Positions 1 to 43,099 of a stretch of 64,000 nucleotides of DNA are shown piece by piece. Origin of the DNA: Volvox africanus. Taxonomy: Eukaryota > Chlorophyta > Chlorophyceae > Chlamydomonadales > Volvocaceae. Every line of letters begins with the position of its first letter. Within the stretch, counting starts at the first letter, position 1. A program made the position numbers and the translations under genes. Where the stretch lies: positions 682,001 through 746,000 of the forward strand of contig BSDZ01000015.1 of NCBI GenBank assembly GCA_030268105.1, in the 5' to 3' direction. The notes beneath the pieces were generated by a model. That model was not told the DNA's origin. It searched no databases and saw nothing but the letters and a program-made list of their open reading frames with translations.

Positions 1-892
1 AGCCGCCTCACACTATAGACCCTGCCAGGACAACGGCTCAACAAAAGCCACGACACCGGGCCCCAGAAAACGCAGAAACGTGAGCATCGAGATGCAAAAT
101 TGCAGGGCCAAATTTCCTCCGGGCAAGCCCCAAAGTGCGCCACGGGTGCCCAAGCGCGTTTTGTACGAGCCCCTCTCAACGCGAAGGAGTAGCTTACTAA
201 TGACCAAATAAATACATTCGGCACATTGGCCACACAATATGTTAACATATCATCCCTACTCAACGTGCTAAGCGAGGCTTTCTTCCCGTCACAAAAACGC
301 CAGGTAACACCAGATCTCTATGGGCAGCGTACATTTATTCCTGAGGCTAACGGCACTTGCGGCAGTTCACCGTTCACTCCCGGAAACCCTTCCCTCCTCT
401 CCGCTTTATCCTCGTGATATGATATGACACGCACCGCAACATCTCACTGCGTACGCTTACATGGACCGCTTCACTTCAAACACAGACGCATCCGCACGCA
501 GCACAAGTATATTGTCCACCTTGGCATGGCGGAAACTTTCTTATTTCAATACTTCAATACTCGGCAATTTCCTAGGACGTAGCCGAAGGGCACACGCTCC
601 GGCCTCGTACTCCATCTCACCTCGAAATCAAAACTGCAAAGCTAAGGGCCACCACACCGGCGCCAGTCACACCACGGTATGCGGTGATTAGAGTGGCGAG
701 CCAACCGACGCCAAACTCCGGTTCCCCGAATGCGCTGTTTCTGTTTTCACCTCGCGAGCTATCGTGACACCCAGCTTTGGCCCACCGGCAGTTGAGCTGT
801 GGGCCCGAATGCGCGTGTGTTCACCACCCACCGTCGCCTGTTTCCTCTCCTACGATCAATCCGTGAAGTGCAAGAGAGAGTGTGCGCGGAAT
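1..892. other. no gene supported; flank beyond the channel gene
   Basis: Several short frames are open on both strands, but none has coding-like composition, a recognisable motif or consistent splice signals. The stretch lies downstream of the channel gene's stop codon and past its likely poly(A) site, so it is probably intergenic. Confidence 0.5.
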
Positions 893-952
893 GCTGTACC
901 ACACTGGACAACATTACAGTATATTGTGAGCTTTTGTGCAGTGTGGTACAGC
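893..952. repeat. 14-bp perfect inverted repeat (hairpin) around the channel poly(A) signal
   Basis: GCTGTACCACACTG at 893-906 is exactly mirrored by CAGTGTGGTACAGC at 939-952, separated by a 32-base loop. The loop holds the minus-strand TGTAA. In RNA from either strand it could fold into a stable stem. It may be a structural element of the channel 3' end or a small inverted-repeat relic. Confidence 0.7.
914..918 (-). terminator. probable poly(A) signal (TGTAA) of the channel gene
   Basis: TTACA on the plus strand reads TGTAA on the minus strand, about 250 bases past the channel's TGA stop. TGTAA is the usual polyadenylation signal of volvocine nuclear genes. The distance fits a normal 3' UTR. 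Confidence 0.5.
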
Positions 953-1033
953 AGCACTCCAATGGTAAATGCTGTAGAGTGGCATAGCAAGCACGAATTC
1001 AGCGTACGAGACAGCGTCGTACCCAACCTGATC

Positions 1034-1055
1034 TCTCTCTCTCTAGAGAGAGAGA
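1034..1055. repeat. 22-bp perfect palindrome of CT/AG dinucleotides
   Basis: A (TC)n run flips to (AG)n around a central TA, giving a perfect 22-bp palindrome in the presumed 3' UTR of the channel gene. Confidence 0.8.
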
Positions 1056-1167
1056 CACCGGTACATCCGTAGTCCTCTTCCGACAAAATACAAGCCACGT
1101 CCCAACTGTCTGTGGTCTCAGAATAACAACCTAGTTAGCGTCCGACTTCAACTCCTGGCCGCGATCT

Positions 1168-26291
<25,124 letters not shown>

Positions 26292-28484
26292 GTTGCATCT
26301 TGAGGCATCTTCACAACGCCTTTACGCGCATGGCGGGGTGGGCTCTCGTGCGCCATGCCCGAGGCGCGGCCTAAACGTCACCAGCGCCCCATTCACTGAC
26401 TTTCATGTCACAGGTGTATTAATTGATTCAAAATGCGACGTATGAGCAATGGCGGCAAGAGCAACGTCGCCGCTGAGGTGGCGACACAATAACGTCATCT
26501 AAATACAAGACGTAAAATACAGTATGAGGTAAAATACCTGTTATTAGCGTAGCAATTCCAACAACTCGAAAGTTTTCGACTGACAGTACAACGCAGTACG
26601 CCGTTGTTGGCCAGAATATCCGACAACAAAGCGGTCATCAATGGGATTACTCATTTGCATGAAAGTTTAAGTTTCAATCCAAATGATAATTTGTTTTCCT
26701 TAATTGGGAACCGGCTCGCTATGGTCGCAGAGGCTACAAACGGAATGAAATCACCATAACCAAGCAAAATTCTTCACCCTTCCAACGCATGAATGATGCT
26801 CTTAAGTAACTTATGCTACCATCCTTATGCTGGCATCAAGTAACCTGAAGTAACTCTGTCAAGATCTAAATCACCAAAACCTTGTCTATCCGTTTCTACC
26901 AAGGCAGCGCCCCACGGCTCTGGTACCTGTATTTCCTCTATGAGCTACCATTTTAAGCCCAGGATCCAAATTCTTATTCTCTTCCAAATAGGGCGCCTCT
27001 GGGCCCCGCTCAGACAAGAAGCGGTCACGAGTAGAGTTCGATGTGACTACGCGGAAAGCTGCGTTAAAGCCGTGGAGGCCGCATGCATAATGCACACCGT
27101 TGCGAGTTATTTACACGGCATACGAATCGTGTGCACCCATGGCTCACGAAAGCAACTTAAATGGCTGCGTACGGGGCTGTGGTAGGTTTCCATTGGATAT
27201 CTATTGGATCCTAAAACCTGGACCAGGGCCCACAACTGCCTGGAAATTGCCGCTCAGTGCTCAGGGAAGTGCAGTATGGAGCATCGGGACAAGATTGAGA
27301 ACCAGTCGGAATGCTGGCCCGTTGATCCGTCAGTCGGTTGGGTTGCTGGCCTGCTGGTCTGCTGGGCTATTGATCCCATGGCCATCCGCCTGCTGGGCTG
27401 CCTTGATGGATATTACATCTGGGTGAACATCACTCCTCTTCGCAGCCATACTGCCCTTGACCCTCTCCCAACCCCCCTTCCTCGCTAAACTAGATTCACA
27501 GGGGAGGTGGTCAGTGGGGAAGGGGAGGTGGTTGGGGGAAAAAGGGAGGTGGCCGGGGGATGGGAGAGAGGGAGGCGGAGAAAAACCAATCTAATCGAGA
27601 TACGAATACAGAAGAGGATTGCGAGAAAAAAATAAAATCATCGCGGAAAAGTAGAGTACCGTTTTGGAAGGAAGTGTGGCTTACAGGTTTGGGGTCTCGA
27701 TGATGCCGGCAGGCACACATCACCCTCAGGGGTTATGAGTCTCTATGCACGGAAACATAGTTGAGGTGTTGCCAACTCAGGCAACATCATGACGAAAGGC
27801 CACAAACCTCCTCCTACATGTACCTATGTACGGCCCCGATACCACCACGCATGGAGAACACGTGACGTACTTCCCTTGGAACTAAGAGAGTCGAAACTAC
27901 CGAGCCAAAGGCCACTTTGCGGTTGCCAAAGCATGCATTCCCCATGAGCCGCAGCTAGCATAGTCGCACACAATAAATAGGACGGGTCACGCAGTGAAGC
28001 AGCCCGTTCCTTTGATGCTGCTATCACAAGCATTGAATGCTCTAGTTAGGTTAAAGAAAGCCTCTAGGACGCCGAATGATAAGGCGGGACAATGATGATG
28101 CATGGCTGAATGGAACTATTAGTGCTGCGTTGGCTAACGTGCCGCACGTGCACACAGCGTTTTTTAGCCCCGACTAAAAATAAAGACCCGTCCATAACCC
28201 CCTGTCTAGACCAGTCCGTGGTTCATCCCCCTGGCCCTCACCCCGCACATCAAACGGGATAAGACGGAGCCAGTTTGTCACGACGCCCTGTCTGGCACAC
28301 ATGTGCCGGCACCCAGTGCTCTAACAATGCACGTCAATCTTGTTTGCATGGCAGGCACCGGCGGTATGTTTCAAGACCTGCTTCGGCCCCAGCCAGTTCA
28401 GGAACACCAGCGCAACACGAGCAACTACTAGCTAGGATCCTGCCGCCACGTCCACGTGCTACTCGTCCCCTGACCCCTGGTGAC
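26292..28484. other. intergenic region between channel 5' end and the next gene
   Basis: No coding-like frame with splice signals was found. The channel promoter should lie here. A minus-strand TGTAA at 27681-27685 is a candidate poly(A) signal for the upstream gene, though about 800 bases from its stop. Confidence 0.4.
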
Positions 28485-31064
28485 CTAAGCTGACTTGAAT
28501 CGCAGAAAGCGCTGGAACCAAGACCGTTGGCTGCCGGGAAGGCTTCGTGACTTCTTGCGCTGCGCTCCTCCTGCCTGCTCCTCATTCGTGTCCAGCGGTC
28601 GCTTACGGGAAGGGACGGGCGCTGGCTCGAGAATTGCCACCAGCTGGGATGCAGAAGGCTCGTTCACCGCCGTAAGCCCTGACCAGAAACTCCTAGTCGT
28701 CTGCTGATAAAGACCATTAGCGGCGCTCTGCACCAAACAACACGCAGGACGGACGGCCATGTAAGATGACATCAGCGGCCTTGTTAGGTGATCTGGACAG
28801 CAGTACCAACGTACAAAGACGCGTACATGCACGTGGCACCCCACACTTACGGGGATAGGACCACCGCCAACGCCCATCATACGCCCTCCAGCCCTCCCCA
28901 CACACTCACATATCGCAGCACGGCGGTCAGGCGGGGCACTTGCGACTCGTAGTCAATCCACCGCAGCGCGTCCTGGTCTGCTCGGTCTGCTCGCAGGACG
29001 GCCACTTGCCGTACGTTTCGTAGCTCCGGAACCGCATGAACACCGAAGAAAAGCACTCCGACAGAGGAGCGTTCACCACGGGCATACCCGCCTCCGTCCG
29101 ATAGGGCTGCGGATCAACGAACGAAAGTCAGGGTGGCAAAACTCTCAACAAACAGCCTGGCATGGCTACATTAGGACATGTATGTTCATGTGTAAGTATG
29201 TATATTACGTACTACATTCACTAATAAAATGCCCTGGTTATCGCAAGTCCCGGCACGCAGTGATGGTGATTCCGTGTTTATCCTAACTAACTGCCGTCCT
29301 TTCCAGCTTAAGAAAAAACGCAGCTGCGAATCCCAACCACTAGCCACCCTGAACCACGTGCAAGTGCTAACTTATCGGCTTACCCTCAGGTCACACAACA
29401 GCGTCTCCGTCGCAGTAAGACTGCCCGTGGCTTGGTCCATGAGCAGTGGCACCAGCACGGGCATTCCCAGGCGAATCGCGGACATGAACCGCCGACCAGC
29501 TTTGAGCCAACGCGTCTCAGACTGCCTGGACAGCAGCCGGACCTCCGCCACAGCGTAGGCCGGCACAGGTCCGCCCTCGGGGTACTCGTGCCAGTACTGG
29601 GGCTCGTCAGTAGCCGCGTTCATTCCGCCGAGGTTGTCCAGCCTGCGGATCGATGGAAACAACGAATGAGAGCGCAGACAAGCTATCAGCCAGAAGAGTT
29701 GGCAACACGGTTCAAATGACGATCGACGACCACGAAGGGTACATGCCTGCTGGCCTGTCAAAATACGCGCGCAAGATGGGATGCCTATCGAGACGCTCAA
29801 TTGTACGATGGAAGTAGGAAATCTGTGTTGGCGGAACTTACCGATAGAGCAACAAAATAAAATTAGCGAGACTTTACATTTCGTTAATTTCTGGTACTTG
29901 CAATTTGTACAGCGCCCTACATCGGTTGCGCCCTTAACGACCGGGCACTTTCCCCTTCTATCAAGAGATGATAGGAACGGTGATTTTCATCTCTATGCGG
30001 AGTATTATGGTGATGAGTCCAATTGAAACCCCAGACAAGTTATATGGCACGGTGCACTCCCGCGTGCTAGCTGCTTGTATACCGGCAGAGAGGGCGTAAG
30101 GAAACGGCCGGGGGCTCCTAACACACTATGACAACCCGTTGCGCGTACGAGAAGCGTCAGGGTGTTGTTTCCCCCTACTACATCCTGACCCCCGATGCCG
30201 CCTACCTTTGGCCCCTGTCTTTACCGTGGCCTCCAGCGCTGACTTTGCATCTTGCCACGACCCATTAACCCTTGATTTGGACAAATATACATATTCAGAC
30301 ATACATAGGTAGGGGCCGCGGGGCGCTGCTAGCGGTCCGCAATGCCACAGCCGACGTTTCATGTGCCTGGCCACTGGGGGGACCGAAGGTTCTGTGGTAT
30401 ACTCCGCATCCCAGGCGGAGCCCACGGCTGGCGCGACGACGAGACAGACCACGGCTTTCCCGCCTCTGCATCTGAGCACATGATTTGCTGCGTGAACATT
30501 CAGGTAACGGCTGCCGGTTTCGGTGACAGGCTTCTTACACGTCGGGCCCAACTTAGCGACTTGGATCATCAAGTATCCAAGTATGTAAGGAAAACATCAG
30601 CGTGTATTCGAAAGATATGAACACATCCTTTATATCTACAGCGATGACTGTCGTACCAACTAGGAGGTGAACGCGTCACACCCATGAATTTGCCAGACAG
30701 CCCTCGGCTGTCAAAAACATGCCAACTAAAAGTACGACACCTGTCAGGATGCTCGAAATGCGGACACTCTCCGACCATTCTTCGCCTTCATACGTCAACA
30801 TTGGAGGTCCTTTCTACTCCTACCCTATCCCAGCACATTTACACTGTAATGTCAGGCGCTACCATTCACATTCAGGCGCTGTCAACAATCGACATAACTA
30901 TTACGGCAAAGCTACTTCTATCTTAATAACTACATAGCCAGCTCACCTCGTTCCACTTACCGCTTCCTATCAAGGTAAAAGGTGCTTTCGCTTTCCACCA
31001 GACCGGACCCGATCGTGGATGCCAGCTGCTCTCGGATACCAGGCACTTGATTCATAAGACCCAT
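28485..31064 (-). CDS. unrecognised small protein, four exons, possible frameshift
   Basis: I do not recognise the family. Exons (minus): 30961-31064 with ATG at 31064 in a good algal context (GCCAAATGG); 29384-29642; 28910-29106; 28485-28727 with TAG stop. The join 30961|29642 reads FYLDRKRLDNLGGMNAATDE. Exon 2 contains PAYAVAEVRLLSRQSETRWL and PVLVPLLMDQATGSLTATET. The last exon has a basic pair of clusters, SRKRP and QRKKSRS, that could be a bipartite nuclear signal. The frame does not close with the strong GTAAGC donor of exon 2. It closes (263 aa) only with an alternative GTGACC donor at 29395. GC-rich third positions favour one frame in the first half of exon 3 and another in its second half, so a frameshift or decay is possible. 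Divergent neighbour: the CotH-type gene. Confidence 0.55.
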
Positions 31065-31763
31065 TTGGCGACGAGCCTCCCAACCGTCCGCTCCGTCCCG
31101 CCGCGCCGCCCCCCCCTTTTGCCTCTTAGTTTCCCAAAATCAGGTTCGTACACCGTCGAGCTTCACCCTTGGGAATATAATGTGCCACCCGTCCGCGCCA
31201 CCTAACCGATTCCAGCCCTTAACAAATTAGTTGCGCTGTCGAGTACGGAAGCAGCAGCAGCAATAAAATCAGAAAAGGAAAAGAAGAATCAATCCGTACC
31301 AATTTCGCGGTCTCCACCTCATCACCTCTGGGTGTACCTAAACCCTAAGCCACAATCCGGACAGCATAGTGGCATACACCTATGTTCATAATGCCGGAAA
31401 TCGACAGGTTAGCCAGCCCTGCCGACCTCGAGGGCAACTGTTTCAGCGAAGTACACAACCCGGCATTTTGGATCTCATCATTCAGGGCCATCTCGCCTGT
31501 CCTCTTATTCTGCTTCTAGGCGTTGTTGTTACGGCATGCGACTTAGCGGGGTCAGGCGTTTTACCCAAACCCCCGCTAATCCACTTGCACGTCTAACAGC
31601 CCCTCGGTCGCGTCCGCTTACAAACCGAGGAAGGAGCGGAATGACGGAGCGCCTCCAAGATACCAGTGGTGGCTAGGAACCTGCAGGCCTTTACCTTTGC
31701 CTTTGCCTTTGCCTTTGCCGTTACATCAGTCGTCTACCAAGGCCGGTGCCGCCAGGAGTGGGT
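31065..31763. promoter_or_regulatory. shared divergent 5' region of the unknown gene and the CotH-type gene
   Basis: About 0.7 kb lies between a minus-strand start and the first possible plus-strand coding exon, so it should hold both promoters. It contains a homopolymer C run near 31110 and a short TTTGCC hexamer repeat near 31690-31720. No specific promoter element was recognised. Confidence 0.35.
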
Positions 31764-31889
31764 ATGGTGCCTGTGGCTACGGTGGTACGGCACCGACAGC
31801 GCTGTCGCCTAGGCGGTCTCGAAGCCCGACGGCATGGCGCAGCCACTCAGGCGTTAACAGCAAGTTGCGGCTTCCTTTTCATCTTTGGG

Positions 31890-38746
<6,857 letters not shown>

Positions 38747-39288
38747 AAAAAAGGTGCGCGATGGCTGGTGCCTTTCCCATCCTAAGACGCTGCGGTATTT
38801 TCGCGCCCTCTGGTTTATGCGCAAGCTCGCCCATGCGTTTTGTGGAGTCACTATCCCCCGAGGCGCCGCCGCCGGACCGTTAAAGAGCCGAAGCAGCGTA
38901 TATGGCGGTGGGATGGGTGGCAAGGCACGGCCTGTATTTACTTGAGAGAGTATAACAACACACACACACACATCATGACGCGTGACCAAGAGGGACTGGA
39001 GAAGATGTCAAGTGAGACGGCTTTGCTTTGCGCTACATCGCACCACGCTAGGCTGTGCGAAGCTAGTTCCGGAGCTGTGATGATACATAACCACATTCGA
39101 ACAGGGACTGGAGTTATATCGCGTATGTGGGATTTCCGTGCGGATGGCTGTGCAGATTGCGTCCTCTGACCTGAAAGCGCAGAAAGGAGAGAGGGAGCTG
39201 GAGGTGTATGGCAGGGAGAGAAACGTGCCCTGCGTCGTTGAAAGCTCCCTAATGACCCACTTTGCTTTCGTTGATTACGGCACGTCCG

Positions 39289-39391
39289 AGCCCGAGCCCG
39301 AGCCCGAGCCCGGGCCAGGGCCAGGGCCAGCGCCAGGGCCAGCGCCAGGGCCAGGGCCAGGGCCCGAGCCCGGGCCAGCGCCAGGGCCAGA
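39289..39391. repeat. GC-rich hexamer repeat (GAGCCC / GGGCCA / GCGCCA)
   Basis: Six-base units GAGCCC, GGGCCA and GCGCCA alternate for about 100 bases in the presumed 3' UTR of the CotH-type gene. Confidence 0.9.
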
Positions 39392-39773
39392 GGGCCAGTT
39401 CAGGAAAACCCCTTTTCGGGGAGGTGCGAGATGAGAGTTGTGTTGCGTGCCCTTTAAGGACATGCAACCGGGTGAAACACCTCATCACGCAAGGTGGCAA
39501 TCTGCACTACAGACGGGAGGTAACGTTGGCCTGCGCGGCAGCGTGGTAGATGCGGTAGATGCGTGGCAACGTGGTGTCTGGTACCAGTGCAGGATGTTGA
39601 GGGAGACGACCTGGATCACCGCTCGTAGGAGGGCTCTTCGACTCTCCATCCACCCCCGCCTTTCAAGACAAACGTTGGTCCAAAACGTTGGAACAAGAGA
39701 CAAAGAGCCAACCAGTATAGCAACAAGTTTCAATACTCCTTAAGTCGTACTCCGTATTCCGTATGTGACGTCC

Positions 39774-39778
39774 TGTAA
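39774..39778 (+). terminator. candidate poly(A) signal (TGTAA) of the CotH-type gene
   Basis: The first plus-strand TGTAA noticed downstream of the stop at 38746, giving a 3' UTR of about 1 kb, long but not unusual for these algae. Confidence 0.4.
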
Positions 39779-39805
39779 CAGCAACTTACTCTGCGGAGCT
39801 TAGTT

Positions 39806-39909
39806 TTGCATACCTTTACAAACTCCTACCTAGTGGCTCGCACATCACGCTCATGATGGGGATGTACTACGTGCACCTCCTCATCCAGATGCAGCCCGGA
39901 AAACACCTG
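39806..39909 (+). other. isolated coding-like block, possible gene relic
   Basis: After an AG acceptor-like site the frame reads FAYLYKLLPSGSHITLMMGM and continues YYVHLLIQMQPGKHL with good codon choice. It then runs into repetitive non-coding sequence. No partner exon was found, so it may be a relic. Family unknown. Confidence 0.25.
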
Positions 39910-40084
39910 AGGGAAGATGCATCGGGCATACACACATGCACACATACACACATATACAGCTACCAAAGTCATAGTTAAAAAATCTCGCGTAAAAAAATCG
40001 GCAGGGAAAAAGCAATCCGCTTTTTAGCATGAGTGCTGCCAGACAGACTGAATCCATCCGGGGGTTCGTCTCCAGAGCATTAAC

Positions 40085-40195
40085 AAACTCCTTCCCTCAA
40101 CCACATAATCCACCCACATAATACACACCACCTGCATAATACACACAACCACATAATACACCCACATAACACACACCACCTGCCAGCCCTGCTAC
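40085..40195. repeat. CCACATAATACAC-type imperfect tandem repeat
   Basis: Units like CACATAATACAC recur about seven times with small variations. Confidence 0.75.
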
Positions 40196-40743
40196 CAGGT
40201 ACCTGAGGCCCCCTGATATATACCACCACAGCACTCCTTTCGTTTCCTGGAGTACCTTTATCTTAGTAACAGCATCCTGTAATGTCTCAGATTTAAATTT
40301 CAATTTGATTCCCTTCAGTGGGGTCCTGGTAGCCTTCATCTTGAATCAACCGACCCGTCCGGTATCTTCCTCAATACCCAGATGGTGGTATCGGGAGATC
40401 CCGATTGAGATGAGTGGGTAACAAAGATAGATCAGATGACCACTTTCTCAGTCAGGCTGGGAGACATGCCAGTCCAGCAAACCCACGAAACACGGGATGT
40501 CACGTATCGTATATTGCCATGTACAGCCCGACACTTGATAACTACGCTATTATTATTTTTCATGTTTTCTGCTAAATTTTGTTGTACACAACTGTCCCCC
40601 GAGGGGTCATTAACGAAGCCAAGGGTCGAGCCGAAATCATTTGAGGAGCAAGTTTGAAGGGCGACCTTTTCCAACGTGAAAGGTGCTATTTCTTCCACCA
40701 GTAGTCTTCAGCAAAGTGCAAGCGGATATGAATTGCTTCTAGC

Positions 40744-41136
40744 TTGGTGGAGGACATCCGCGGTGCGTATTTTGTCCCTGCGCCTACTTTGGCGCGGCGC
40801 AGGTGCCAGGCTTCGGTATTGGACGACCTCCGACACCAAGATTCTTCAGGCGAGGCCGTCTTGTACCAATTACTTCTGATCTGTTCGCCCAGACAACGTT
40901 TCACCTATGTCAGTGTCGGCGACTTCACAAGCTTGTTCCTTTTGAACCTGGTCGTTGACCGCTTCGCAAAAAGCGTGCTCGATAGAATCTTCTCACGCCC
41001 CGATCCCACCACCGAGAAGTACGGCAACCTTCTCCACAACGTGCCCGCGGCAGGAACCAAAATCTTAAACCTATCTTATGCCCTGGCTCCGCTCGCCCGG
41101 TCGCGGTGGAAAGGCGAGGAGCTCTGTGCCTCGTAG
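40744..41136 (+). other. open frame of 130 codons, coding status doubtful
   Basis: The frame reads through VSVGDFTSLFLLNLVVDRFA and KSVLDRIFSRPDPTTEKYGN with a fairly natural composition. There are no recognised domains and no clear start. It could be one exon of a decayed gene together with the ankyrin block downstream. Confidence 0.25.
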
Positions 41137-41399
41137 ATGGCGCTCGTGGTCCTGGATTGGCACAGCAGCAGTGATGTCCTCCACAACCCTGTTGCGGTGG
41201 CTCCGCTGTTGGTGCAGTTCTGCTGTGCAGACGTGCAGACGCTGTAGCACGCAAAATCTGCTGCTTAGGCCTGGCCACCAGCGTCAAGCAGCTGCAAAAG
41301 GCAGATGCTTACAATTAAGCCCATGCGTGCCGAGCTCCTGAAGGCAGCAATTGCTGATGTAAGGGCAACAAGCTGCAGCTCCAGAGCATGTGCGAGCTG

Positions 41400-41975
41400 T
41401 GGCCTAGTATGCAGCACGTGGTTGAACAGAACGACTTTGAAACTGTAAGCAAGCAATCTGCACGTTCATCTGGGTGAGCAGTGCATGTATTAACGTGCAG
41501 AATAATGGTGAGGCCCTGTAGTGAGCCACTCAATGAGGGCAGCTGCGCGTAATACACTCCTTGAATGAGATTGGGAATGTTCCTTGTGGCGTGCAGAATG
41601 GTGAGGCCCTCATCTGTGCAGCTTCATGGGGTGACCTTCAGAATCCCGCATGAGACTGGAGGCGTGCCTTGTGGCATGCGGAATGGCTTGCCCTAAAATG
41701 TGAAGCTGAGGAGGGCAACCTGGAGACTGTGAAGTATTTGCATGAAACTGGAGGTCTGCCATGCAGTGTGCAGGATGGCCTTGCCCTTGTGCTCGCAGCC
41801 AGAGAGGGCCACCTTGCGATTGTGCGCTACCTGCATGGAACTTGCGGTGTGCCTTTCAGTGAGCAGAATGGTTAGCCCTTGTGCTCATGTGCCATGGGGG
41901 GCGGCTTGAGACTGCCATGCGCCAGCTACCTACAAGAAACTGGAGCAATGCAGTGTAGTCTTAACAGTTCCTGAG
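41400..41975 (+). pseudogene. decayed ankyrin-repeat block
   Basis: Imperfect units of about 90-96 bases recur, with equivalent points near 41505, 41600, 41688, 41779 and 41873. The frame 41669-41875 reads two ankyrin-like repeats (EEGNLETVKYLHETGGLPC; AAREGHLAIVRYLHGTCGVP). Units on either side match at the DNA level but contain stops and frameshifts. It is most likely the remnant of a multi-repeat ankyrin gene, a family common in algae and protists. Confidence 0.6.
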
Positions 41976-42669
41976 GTAGCAAGCTGGTGAGCAAGGACAA
42001 TGACATACTCGTTTAAGTATATATTCTGTTCTTAGTACAATGCTGGAAGCTAAATGGTATTGCCGAGGGTTAGTTTGTCCTGACTTGTTATAGGATTCGA
42101 ATAATGAAACATGAAATATATGATGAATTCATATGTCCTATGCATGAAAATTGTGGCACCAATCCAGGTTAAAACCGAAAATAGCTATGTCTGGATTAAT
42201 GCCTTGCTTCAACAGGTGCATGTGTGCATAATATTCATGTTGGGGACATTTCACCAGGCCTCACGGGGCATTACTTTTTGGATTGTCTCCGCCATGCGCA
42301 AGGAATAAGGATGACCCAGAGCCTACTAGCCGCACAGCAGCTGTCTGCATGCGGTATTTTAGCCCCTTATGGGTCGACATTGACCCCGTACGTAATCACA
42401 AAATGACCCATTCCGGGGTACCCCATAACAGAGGGGCAAATGCATTTAGCCCGCTGGCCAGGAAGAGCATGAGTGGGATGGCTGGCCAGAAATAAAAGAG
42501 GAGCAGGGAACACTGAATAGGCACAGGTATATGTACATAGTCGGCAGCAAGTGTCGGTGTTGTACATATAGATGTGTTTTACAGATGTGGCAAGTAGAGC
42601 CAGGCAGACGTCATAATTATCTGTAAAGCACACATGGGCAGGCCTGTCACTTTACCTTGCCTTGCAGGT

Positions 42670-42771
42670 ATGGCTGCTGTACCTGTCCATCTGGCCGACG
42701 TTGTTCTGGACACGGGCAGTGGTATAACGACTATTTTGGGAAGCATATTACTTGGCCAGCGGGAATCGTGA
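42670..42771 (+). other. short frame with a retropepsin-like motif (possible retroelement relic)
   Basis: A 33-codon frame reads VHLADVVLDTGSGITTI, matching the aspartic-protease signature (hydrophobic-D-T-G-S) of retropepsins. An AG precedes the ATG. No reverse transcriptase, integrase or long terminal repeats were recognised nearby. A chance match is possible. Confidence 0.3.
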
Positions 42772-43099
42772 AATGTAGGGTGAGATCCGTCTGCCTGAAG
42801 TTGCAGTTAGGTGTCATGAAAAGACACGCTGGCAAGCGTAAGGCCAGTGAGCTAAAGCCAATATGGCTCATATCGATGAGGTGAGAAAAGACACCCCTGC
42901 AGGGCGGGTGCAGGGACGTAATCAATTCGACTTGCCAGCCACAGCAAATGACAGGTCAGAAATCATCGTCCACACCATATCCATCAGACGACCAGAGGCT
43001 GCCGTACACCTATTGCTCCAGGAGGTGCTCTTTCATAACCAGTATCTTTGGCATCGAATGTCACCAGCATGAATTTTGATGGATTGGATCCTTTCCAAG

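Noticed and set aside
39138..39434. Gly/Pro/Glu-rich open frame as a cell-wall protein
   Set aside because: It is the translation of a short hexamer repeat in the likely 3' UTR, with no splice sites or family similarity.
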